This document shows positions 1-5,079 of a DNA stretch of 5,079 bases, in pieces. Both the position numbers and the translations under genes were made by a program. The stretch's first letter is position 1. Each line of letters starts with the position of its first letter. The notes below the pieces were generated by a model, which searched no databases, had not been told where the DNA came from, and saw nothing but the letters and a program-made list of their open reading frames with translations. Source of the DNA: Prolixibacteraceae bacterium. Lineage in GTDB: Bacteria > Bacteroidota > Bacteroidia > Bacteroidales > Prolixibacteraceae. The DNA lies in assembly GCA_018399395.1 (NCBI GenBank), contig JAGYOI010000134.1, positions 1 through 5,079 of the forward strand, given 5' to 3'.

Positions 1-82
1 ATTTACGGTCGTAGTTTTCCCCGCATATTTTTTCAACATCAATATTTGTTTTCCTGTTTGTCATTGATTCTTTTAAAATCAT
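1..82 (-). CDS. 5' end of an unrecognised protein gene (partial, runs off left edge)
   Basis: Reading the minus strand, an ATG at 82-80 opens a frame that stays open to the window edge for 27 complete codons. A second in-frame ATG lies at 64-62, and an in-frame TGA directly precedes the first ATG, so the start must be one of these two. The visible residues begin MILKESMTNRKTNIDVEK and go on with ICGENYDRK. They are polar and charged, with one cysteine and no signal peptide or membrane segment. The gene begins 33 bp after the nfnB stop on the same strand with no terminator-like hairpin between, so co-transcription with nfnAB is plausible. I do not recognise the family, and the visible part is too short to assign a function. 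That it is a real gene is inferred from its position and open frame only. Confidence 0.55.
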   Translation of the reverse strand, partial: MILKESMTNRKTNIDVEKICGENYDRK

Positions 83-115
83 TCAACTTCTTTGATTGAA
101 CAACTTTCCTCAAAA

Positions 116-1603
116 TTAGTCATTCTTTTGCTCACCTGAAAGATATTCGTGCATCGAAGCAGCAGCATTACGACCATCGCCCATGGCTAAAATTACGGTT
201 GCGCCTCCGCGTACAATGTCGCCACCGGCAAACAGTACGGGAATTGATGATTGCATATTGTCGCCAACCTCAATTGTGCCCCATTTGCTTACTTCCAGCT
301 CTGGCAGGCACGATGGGATAAGCGGGTTGGGTGATACCCCAACAGCTACAATTACCAAATCTACATCGATATCTTCTTCAGAACCTTCAATTGGCACCGG
401 GCGGCGACGTCCCGAGGCATCGGGTTCACCAAGTTCCATATGTTGCAAGCGCATTTTGTTTACGCGCCCTTTTTCGTCGGCAAAATATTCAACCGGGTTG
501 GCCAGGTTCATAAATTCAATTCCTTCTTCTTCGGCATGGTTTACTTCTTCAACACGGGCAGGCATTTCGGCACGCGAGCGGCGGTAAACAATTATCGATC
601 GCTCTGCACCCAGTCGTTTCGATGTGCGTACTGAATCCATGGCAGTGTTCCCCCCGCCAATTACAGCCACGGTTTTTCCGCGCAGTACGGGCGTGTCGTT
701 ATCGTCGCTGGCTGCGCCCATCAGGTTTACACGTGTAAGGTACTCGTTGCTCGACATGATGCCGTTGTAATTCTCGCCCGGAATGTTCATGAAACGTGGC
801 AACCCGGCACCGCTGGCCACAAAAAAGCCTTCGAAGCCTTCTTCTTTCAGGTCGTCGAAACTGGCTGTGCGACCTACAATGAAGTTGTTTACGAATTTTA
901 CGCCCATTTGGCGCAGGTTGTCGAGTTCTACATCCACTACGCTGTTGGGCAGCCTGAATTCGGGAATTCCGTATTTCAACACGCCGCCAATTTCGTGCAG
1001 GGCTTCAAACACGGTAACATCGTAGCCCAGTTTGGCCATGTCGCCTGCAAACGAGAGCGATGCAGGACCTGAGCCAATGGCTGCAATTTTTTTACCGTTT
1101 GCAGGGGCGCATTCAGGCACCGACATTTCGCCGCTTTCGCGCTCCCAATCGGCCGCGAAGCGTTCTAGATAACCAATGGCGATGGGGTCTTTACCAAGTT
1201 TGGTGGTATAAAAACATAATTCTTCACATTGTTTCTCCTGCGGACAAACACGGCCACACACAGCCGGCAGGGCACTGGTTTTTTTCAAGGTTTGAGCGGC
1301 AAGGCCAAATTCTTCACGCTCAATATTTTTTATGAATTCAGGAATGTTAATTTGCACCGGACACCCATCAATGCAAGTTGGGGTGGCGCAGTCCATACAA
1401 CGTGAAGCTTCAACTATGGCTTTTTCTTTATCCAGTCCAAGGTTTACTTCAACATTTTGAAATTTTGTGCGTTCCTCAGGAGAAACTTCAGGCATGTCGA
1501 CCCGTGGTATGTTTGTGCGTTCTTTTCCTTTTAACTTTTTACGGAGCTCAGCTCTCCACTCTTCGTTGCGTTGTTCTTTTAAATATTCTGATAATATGGT
1601 CAT
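116..1603 (-). CDS. nfnB: NfnB: large subunit of electron-bifurcating NADH-dependent ferredoxin:NADP+ oxidoreductase (GltD-like flavoprotein)
   Basis: A 495-residue cytoplasmic iron-sulfur flavoprotein of the glutamate-synthase-small-subunit (GltD) family. In NfnAB complexes this subunit carries two [4Fe-4S] clusters and the bifurcating FAD, and it exchanges electrons with ferredoxin and NADP(H). Residues 1-65 are a charged leader. Cluster motifs follow: C69-x2-C72-x4-C77-x3-C81 and C116-x3-C120-x5-C126-x3-C130, the latter within ALPAVCGRVCPQ. A Rossmann FAD site (AAIGSGPASL, 174-183) is followed by a NADP-binding fold (VAVIGGGNTAMDSVR, 312-326) with basic RR at 341-342. The closing FAD motif AGGDIVRGGATVILAMGDGR lies at 459-478. 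The length fits the family. The ATG is preceded by A-rich sequence (taaagaaATG), common in Bacteroidota. The nfnA gene lies 67 bp upstream on the same strand, and this pairing is why I prefer NfnB to GltD. A stand-alone GltD or another GltD-like reductase remains possible; no gltB is seen here. Confidence 0.92.
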   Translation of the reverse strand: MTILSEYLKEQRNEEWRAELRKKLKGKERTNIPRVDMPEVSPEERTKFQNVEVNLGLDKEKAIVEASRCMDCATPTCIDGCPVQINIPEFIKNIEREEFGLAAQTLKKTSALPAVCGRVCPQEKQCEELCFYTTKLGKDPIAIGYLERFAADWERESGEMSVPECAPANGKKIAAIGSGPASLSFAGDMAKLGYDVTVFEALHEIGGVLKYGIPEFRLPNSVVDVELDNLRQMGVKFVNNFIVGRTASFDDLKEEGFEGFFVASGAGLPRFMNIPGENYNGIMSSNEYLTRVNLMGAASDDNDTPVLRGKTVAVIGGGNTAMDSVRTSKRLGAERSIIVYRRSRAEMPARVEEVNHAEEEGIEFMNLANPVEYFADEKGRVNKMRLQHMELGEPDASGRRRPVPIEGSEEDIDVDLVIVAVGVSPNPLIPSCLPELEVSKWGTIEVGDNMQSSIPVLFAGGDIVRGGATVILAMGDGRNAAASMHEYLSGEQKND

Positions 1604-1670
1604 TTCTTTAAAATTTTTGAAATCCGTAACACCGGATATTATTATGAACTAAAATCCGCGTAGGTGGATT
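1604..1670 (-). promoter_or_regulatory. nfnA-nfnB intercistronic spacer with two similar short hairpins
   Basis: The 67-bp spacer contains two inverted repeats. One has arms TAAAATCC (1650-1657) and GGATTTTA (1666-1673), a perfect 8-bp stem with an 8-nt loop; its outer arm covers the nfnA stop codon at 1673-1671. The other has arms ATCCG (1622-1626) and CGGAT (1633-1637), a 5-bp stem with a 6-nt loop. Both sit in the related context AAATCCG...GGATnTT, so they look like diverged copies. Neither is followed by a long U-run on the minus strand, so strong termination is not expected. Partial attenuation, mRNA processing or stability control between the two cistrons is my inference; chance in AT-rich DNA cannot be excluded for the weaker stem. 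Confidence 0.45.
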
Positions 1671-2495
1671 TTAAAGTTGGTTGATAAAATTCTGGTGAGC
1701 TTTTTTTTCTTCTTCGCTATATCCGCCAAGGCGCATCATCATTTCGTCAAAATCGATTTGATGGGCGTCAAATTCGGGCCCGTCAACACAGGTGAATTTT
1801 GTTTTTCCACCCACGGTAACGCGGCAGGCACCGCACATTCCGGTACCGTCAACCATAATTGAGTTGAGGCTGGCCTGTGTGGGAATGTTGTATTTTTTTG
1901 TCAATAGCGAAGTGAATTTCATCATGATGGCGGGGCCAATGGCAATGCATTCGTCAACTTTTTCACGTTTAATAACCATTTCGGCACCTTCGGTAACCAG
2001 TCCTTTGGTACCATACGAGCCATCGTCGGTCATAATAATTACCTCATCGCTCCATTTGCGTATTTCATCTTCCAGTATAATCAGGTCTTTGCTTCGTGCA
2101 GCAAGTACTGAAACGATACGGTTGCCGGCTTTTTTAAAACCTTCAATAATGGGCAGTAGCGGGGCAATTCCAACGCCGCCACCACAGGCTAATATAGTGC
2201 CTATCTTACTTATTTCGGTAGCTTTGCCAAGCGGGCCAACCAGGTCGTGTAACGAGTCGCCAATTTCCATCTTTGCCAGTTTCTCAGTGCTAACACCAAC
2301 TTTCTGGGCAATCAGGTCAATGGTGCCTTTTTCTTCATTAGCCGATGCAATGGTAAGTGGTATGCGTTCGCCTTTTTCCGACACCCTGAGTATAATGAAA
2401 TTGCCTGGTTTGCGTGACTTCGCAATCAGTGGGGCTTCAACAACTATTTTAACAACATTTTCGGATAAAAATTCTTTATCAACAATACGGTTCAT
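1671..2495 (-). CDS. nfnA: NfnA: small FAD/[2Fe-2S] subunit of electron-bifurcating ferredoxin:NADP+ oxidoreductase (sulfide/dihydroorotate dehydrogenase-like)
   Basis: A 274-residue cytoplasmic flavoprotein of the ferredoxin-NADP reductase superfamily, close to the dihydroorotate dehydrogenase electron-transfer subunit. In NfnAB it binds FAD, one [2Fe-2S] cluster and NAD(H), and it passes electrons between NADH and the large subunit. From the ATG at 2495: an FAD-binding barrel with RIPLTIAS (44-51); a nucleotide-binding motif ILACGGGVGIAPLLPII (101-117); DECIAIGPAIMMK (181-193); and a C-terminal cluster region D216-x4-C221-x2-C224-x11-C236, then VDGPEFD. Asp instead of a fourth Cys matches the known Asp/three-Cys [2Fe-2S] ligation of NfnA. 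The frame is open up to a TTG at 2534 (13 more codons), but family proteins begin near MNRIVDKEFL and the TTG overlaps a promoter-like box, so I chose the ATG. It is the first gene of the nfnA-nfnB unit. Automated labels may call it a sulfide dehydrogenase subunit. Confidence 0.93.
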   Translation of the reverse strand: MNRIVDKEFLSENVVKIVVEAPLIAKSRKPGNFIILRVSEKGERIPLTIASANEEKGTIDLIAQKVGVSTEKLAKMEIGDSLHDLVGPLGKATEISKIGTILACGGGVGIAPLLPIIEGFKKAGNRIVSVLAARSKDLIILEDEIRKWSDEVIIMTDDGSYGTKGLVTEGAEMVIKREKVDECIAIGPAIMMKFTSLLTKKYNIPTQASLNSIMVDGTGMCGACRVTVGGKTKFTCVDGPEFDAHQIDFDEMMMRLGGYSEEEKKAHQNFINQL

Positions 2496-2496
2496 G

Positions 2497-2531
2497 TGGT
2501 TTGAATTTGTAGATATAATGGTTTGAATTTG
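2497..2531. repeat. Two 13-bp direct repeats in the nfnA leader
   Basis: The 13-mer TGGTTTGAATTTG (plus strand; CAAATTCAAACCA in the nfnA direction) occurs exactly at 2497-2509 and 2519-2531, a period of 22 bp, about two helical turns. The near copy ends one base before the nfnA ATG, and the far copy touches the candidate -7 box and would cover the predicted transcription start. This suits tandem binding of a regulator on one DNA face, or a leader RNA element that controls initiation. A local duplication without function is the alternative. Confidence 0.6.
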
Positions 2532-2539
2532 CAAAAATA
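2532..2539 (-). promoter_or_regulatory. nfnA: Candidate -7 box of the nfnAB promoter (TATTTTTG)
   Basis: The minus strand reads TATTTTTG here, matching the Bacteroidota -7 consensus TAnnTTTG. Transcription would start near 2525, giving a leader of about 30 nt before the ATG at 2495. No TTTG -33 element is visible at the expected distance upstream. That weakens the call or suggests an activator-dependent promoter; the palindrome at 2540-2558 occupies the spacer. Confidence 0.45.
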
Positions 2540-2558
2540 AATCAACTTTTGGTTGATT
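2540..2558. promoter_or_regulatory. 19-bp palindrome, candidate operator for nfnAB
   Basis: The sequence AATCAACTTTTGGTTGATT is a perfect inverted repeat with 7-bp arms (2540-2546, 2552-2558) and a 5-bp centre. It directly abuts the candidate -7 box at 2532-2539 on its upstream side, where a dimeric transcription factor would affect RNA polymerase binding. The arms resemble the general ATCAA/TTGAT half-sites of Crp/Fnr-type regulators, but with the opposite orientation to the FNR consensus, so I do not assign a regulator. It lies upstream of the predicted start, so it is not expected to be an RNA hairpin of the nfn transcript. Confidence 0.5.
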
Positions 2559-2634
2559 ATCTTTTTTAGATGCTTAAATAATATTTATTCATTCTTTTCA
2601 GGGTTTTACTTAAAATCATTTACAAAACCTTTTA

Positions 2635-2642
2635 TATATTTG
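2635..2642 (+). promoter_or_regulatory. Candidate -7 box for the DksA/TraR-like gene (TATATTTG)
   Basis: TATATTTG matches the Bacteroidota TAnnTTTG consensus and faces the zinc-finger gene. A start near 2649 would give a leader of roughly 78 nt. No clear TTTG -33 box is seen about 20 bp upstream; only a T-rich stretch (GTTTTAC, around 2603-2609) lies somewhat further away. The surrounding sequence is AT-rich, so a chance match is possible. Confidence 0.35.
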
Positions 2643-2726
2643 AAGTTTTTCTGTTTGGGGTGGATGTCATAAAATGTCTTTCAGCATTCGTACATCACAG
2701 GCAAAAGTAACGAAAATTGAATACAT

Positions 2727-3059
2727 ATGGAAAACGAATACAAACAGCAGGTTAAGGAGTTGTTAGAAAATAAGCAGGGAAGGCTTGTTAAGCAAATAAC
2801 TGAATTAAAAGAAATGGTTGTGCCCGAAGGTCTCGATTCTGCCGTTGGACGGGTAAGCCGTATGGATGCTATTAATAACCGGAGTGTTAATGAAGCGGCA
2901 CTGCGTAAAAAAACAATACAGCTGAAAAGCATTGAAGAAGCACTGAAAGACATTGATAATCCATATTTTGGAATATGTATAAAATGCGGTAGTATAATTC
3001 AGAAAGAACGAATTATGCTTATGCCCGAATCGAAAGTTTGTGTTGAATGTGCTGGGTAA
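2727..3059 (+). CDS. DksA/TraR-family C4 zinc-finger protein (RNA polymerase secondary-channel type regulator)
   Basis: A 110-residue soluble protein. Residues 1-75 are rich in Lys, Glu, Gln and Leu and look like a helical coiled coil, with the conserved turn GRVSRMDA at 41-48. The C-terminal zinc site is C84-x2-C87-x17-C105-x2-C108, the same spacing as in E. coli DksA, in the context FGICIKCGSI...VCVECAG. DksA-family proteins insert their coiled coil into the RNA polymerase secondary channel and adjust initiation, often with (p)ppGpp. This protein is shorter than E. coli DksA (151 residues) and longer than TraR (about 73), and its tip is not an obvious DxxDxA motif, so (p)ppGpp-dependent activity is uncertain. 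An in-frame TGA at 2718-2720 just upstream fixes ATG 2727 as the first start. It is divergent from nfnAB and 49 bp before the helicase gene, with which it could be co-transcribed. Confidence 0.9.
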   Translation: MENEYKQQVKELLENKQGRLVKQITELKEMVVPEGLDSAVGRVSRMDAINNRSVNEAALRKKTIQLKSIEEALKDIDNPYFGICIKCGSIIQKERIMLMPESKVCVECAG

Positions 3060-3097
3060 CTTGATTAATTTTATGAATTTAAGATAAATACTTAAAC

Positions 3098-3103
3098 AGG
3101 AAA
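3098..3103 (+). promoter_or_regulatory. Shine-Dalgarno-like AGGAAA supporting a TTG start
   Basis: AGGAAA sits 5 nt before the TTG at 3109. It supports this non-ATG start over the internal ATG at 3271. Bacteroidota often do not rely on this signal, so it is supporting rather than decisive. Confidence 0.4.
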
Positions 3104-3108
3104 GTGTT

Positions 3109-5079
3109 TTGAACGAATCTCTCAATACTTCAAAATTTATAATTGCCCTTACCGAACACCGTGTATTGGGTTACTTGTTGCAACCCTTTTTTATAAAGAG
3201 GAAAGAGCACGGGGCTTTCTATTCCATTACATCACCGGTTATTTCGCAGGATGTTGATGCCAACCCTGAAATGTTTACCGGTGCACAAAAAGAACTGGTC
3301 AGGCGTATTGAAAAATACAGCGATGAAAAATTGGCAAAACGTTTTTCGCGCGAAAAAAGCATCACCACTTTTTTTAACAATATTGATAAAAAGTTATTTA
3401 AAGAGCATGTTATCCCTTACATTGACAAGCAATTGGTAGCATGTGTGGATATTATCCGCAAACATGATGTGGAGCTTTATTATAAGCCGGTTAAATACAA
3501 CAACATTTACGATGAAGATAAAATTGAGATAGAAGAAGAGCCGGCAACAGCTGTTTTTCATTTTATTTCCGAAGGGGAAGGGTTTAAATATAAGTTGGAA
3601 ATAAAACAAGATGATAAACCAGTAACAATTTTAAATCGAACCCCGGTAATCTTAACCGATTCTCCTTGTCGTATTGTGTTAAACAACAAGCTGTACTGGT
3701 TCGATTCGCTCACTTCAAAGCGGCTTTCCCCTTTTATAAAAAAAGAATTTATTTCGGTGCCGGCCAGCGTAAAGGAGAAGTATCTAAAGACCTTCGTGCA
3801 TGGTATTATCAGTGGAAATGATGTGGAGAGTGATGCTTTTGATATTGAAAATGTTGAATCGGAAAAGAAAGCCATTATTTCCATTGAAAGGGATTTAAAC
3901 CTTGAACCCATGATGGTCCTCATTTTTCAATATGGTGATAAAGAATTTAAAGCCGGGCGTACCGAAGGGGTTAAGGTTGAACTGGTGAACGAAGGGGGGC
4001 GCTATAAGTTTTATAAGCATTTTCGCGATTTTAAATGGGAGCGCTCAATTGTTTTATTTTTATCGGAATATGGATTTGAGCTTGTTGGTGATGTTCTGCA
4101 TTTCAGTATTAACGATTCGGATGAATTGCCCCTTGATAATTATGCCATTATTAGCTGGATAAATAAATACAAAGAAGAGTTAAAGAAAAGAGGTGTAGAC
4201 GTTAAACAAAATCTGCCACAGAATTACTACACAGGGGAGATAAACCTTAAAATTGAAAGCAAATTCAATAACGACTGGTTCGATTTGTATGCCGTAGTCC
4301 ATATAGGGGAGTACGAAATTCCTTTTATCCGCTTTAAGAAAAATATAATTCAACGCCGGCGGGAGTTTGTGTTGCCTAATGGCGATATTGCCATTTTGCC
4401 TGCAGAGTGGTTCGAGAACTATACCGCACTTGTTGCACTTGCAAAGGGTAACGAGAAGCATTTAAAAGTTGCAAAACATCATTTTAAGTTGTTGCAGGAT
4501 AGCGGGCTGAAAATGATGCAGGATGAGATGCCCATTGCTTTTGAAAAAATCAGCAGCAAGGAATTTTCTATAAGCAAACCGCCGGCAACATTGCAGGCTA
4601 CCTTGCGCGATTATCAGCTCGAAGGGTATTCGTGGATGCATCAATTGTCGGAGTTGAAGCTGGGCGGGTGCCTGGCCGATGACATGGGGCTGGGGAAAAC
4701 CATACAAACCCTTTCGCTGTTGTTAAACGAAAAAGAAAACTCGAAAAAGATAATAACCGCTTTTGATGAAAATGGCATGGGTGACCTCTTTGCCCAGAAT
4801 GAAAAGAAAGCTGCCGCATCGCTCATCGTATTGCCAACCTCATTGGTTCATAACTGGCAAAATGAAATTCAAAAGTTTGCCCCATCGCTAAAAGTATATT
4901 TGCATGTAGGATCGCAACGCCGGCGCGATAGCCGTTTTCAGGGATTGGTTGATTATTACGATATTTTTTTAACTACTTACGGTACCATCCGGAATGATTT
5001 TGAGCTTTTTGATGATGTGACGTTTAATTATATTATTTTGGATGAAAGCCAAAACATAAAAAATTCCGGTTCAAAAACG
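3109..5079 (+). CDS. SNF2-family DEAD/DEAH-box helicase/translocase, N-terminal 657 residues (partial, runs off right edge)
   Basis: One uninterrupted frame encodes a long N-terminal region followed by the first RecA lobe of an SNF2 ATPase. Motifs: Q-like LRDYQLEGYSWM (499-510), Walker A DDMGLGKT (524-531), Ia LIVLPTSLVHNW (572-583), LTTYGT (621-626) and Walker B DESQNIKN (645-652). Motifs III-VI lie beyond the window. Before the ATPase, DWFDLYAVVHIG (389-400) and LPNGDIAILPAEW (422-434) resemble the segment that precedes the core in bacterial SNF2 proteins. The linker at about 541-571 is longer than minimal and low in conserved features. The first in-frame ATG is at 3271, but the sequence from TTG 3109 (LNESLNTSKFIIALTEHRVLGYLL) looks coding, and AGGAAA at 3098-3103 lies 5 nt before it, so I chose TTG; the frame is closed by TAA at 3085-3087. 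Such ATPases move along DNA and remodel protein-DNA complexes; the exact target is unknown. No SWIM zinc motif is visible. Confidence 0.93.
   Translation, partial: MNESLNTSKFIIALTEHRVLGYLLQPFFIKRKEHGAFYSITSPVISQDVDANPEMFTGAQKELVRRIEKYSDEKLAKRFSREKSITTFFNNIDKKLFKEHVIPYIDKQLVACVDIIRKHDVELYYKPVKYNNIYDEDKIEIEEEPATAVFHFISEGEGFKYKLEIKQDDKPVTILNRTPVILTDSPCRIVLNNKLYWFDSLTSKRLSPFIKKEFISVPASVKEKYLKTFVHGIISGNDVESDAFDIENVESEKKAIISIERDLNLEPMMVLIFQYGDKEFKAGRTEGVKVELVNEGGRYKFYKHFRDFKWERSIVLFLSEYGFELVGDVLHFSINDSDELPLDNYAIISWINKYKEELKKRGVDVKQNLPQNYYTGEINLKIESKFNNDWFDLYAVVHIGEYEIPFIRFKKNIIQRRREFVLPNGDIAILPAEWFENYTALVALAKGNEKHLKVAKHHFKLLQDSGLKMMQDEMPIAFEKISSKEFSISKPPATLQATLRDYQLEGYSWMHQLSELKLGGCLADDMGLGKTIQTLSLLLNEKENSKKIITAFDENGMGDLFAQNEKKAAASLIVLPTSLVHNWQNEIQKFAPSLKVYLHVGSQRRRDSRFQGLVDYYDIFLTTYGTIRNDFELFDDVTFNYIILDESQNIKNSGSKT

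Noticed and set aside
183..1652. Several plus-strand open frames of 60-134 codons opposite nfnB
   Set aside because: They are antisense to a well-supported gene, have low-complexity Ser/Arg/Pro-rich translations and show no domain.
1650..1673. Rho-independent terminator after nfnA
   Set aside because: The stem is AT-rich and is not followed by a sustained U-run on the minus strand, and nfnB follows directly; attenuation or processing is more likely than full termination.
1792..2526. A 244-codon plus-strand frame opposite nfnA
   Set aside because: It is an antisense shadow of nfnA; the translation has no recognisable motif, while the minus strand has clear FAD, NAD and cluster motifs.
2496..2534. 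Longer nfnA start at TTG 2534
   Set aside because: It adds 13 residues not expected in the family, overlaps the candidate -7 box, and the ATG at 2495 fits the family N-terminus.
2702..2709. Second minus-strand TAnnTTTG match (TACTTTTG)
   Set aside because: It would give a leader of about 200 nt for nfnA, has no -33 partner, and such a match is easily found by chance in AT-rich DNA.
2681..3125. Minus-strand frames over the DksA/TraR-like gene (90 and 106 codons)
   Set aside because: They overlap each other and the plus-strand gene with its four zinc-ligand cysteines, and they show no family features.
3394..4826. Minus-strand frames opposite the SNF2 gene
   Set aside because: The plus strand is open without interruption for 657 codons with ordered helicase motifs; the antisense frames are short and lack motifs.
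2727..5079. A defence system built from the zinc-finger gene and SNF2 helicase
   Set aside because: No nuclease, methyltransferase, phospholipase or other effector is in view, and both families are common chromosomal genes in Bacteroidota.

Overview
The window looks like chromosomal DNA from a member of the Bacteroidota, probably an anaerobic or facultative lineage of the Bacteroidales/Marinilabiliales type. This is inferred from moderately AT-rich DNA, start codons with A-rich upstream bases instead of clear Shine-Dalgarno sequences, candidate promoter boxes of the Bacteroidota type TAnnTTTG, and the general look of the proteins. No RNA gene, insertion sequence, CRISPR array or phage gene is visible. 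The content is housekeeping rather than accessory.

Left half, minus strand (read from about 2540 down to 1): a gene for a ferredoxin-reductase-like flavoprotein with a [2Fe-2S] site (nfnA, 2495-1671), then a gene for a GltD-like flavoprotein with two [4Fe-4S] motifs (nfnB, 1603-116). After a 33-bp gap comes the first 27 codons of an unrecognised gene (82-1) that leaves the window. The small and large subunit genes side by side in this order are the signature of NfnAB, the electron-bifurcating NADH-dependent reduced ferredoxin:NADP+ oxidoreductase. The large subunit alone would usually be labelled 'glutamate synthase small subunit', which is probably misleading here because no GltB is adjacent.

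Middle (2496-2726): a 231-bp divergent intergenic region. It has a TAnnTTTG-like box facing each way. Around the nfn-facing box there is a 19-bp palindrome directly upstream and two copies of a 13-bp direct repeat, spaced 22 bp, between the box and the nfnA start codon. The 67-bp nfnA-nfnB spacer has two similar short hairpins, one overlapping the nfnA stop codon.

Right half, plus strand: a 110-residue DksA/TraR-family C4 zinc-finger protein (2727-3059). After 49 bp comes a large SNF2-family helicase/translocase gene starting at a TTG (3109) and running off the right edge after 657 codons. Its ATPase motifs Q, I, Ia and II are visible, but the second RecA lobe lies outside. The two may be co-transcribed; nothing shows a functional link.

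I see no clearly undescribed system. The best leads are the compact repeat and palindrome architecture at the nfnA promoter/leader and the paired hairpins between nfnA and nfnB, both of which suggest specific control of a redox-balancing enzyme.
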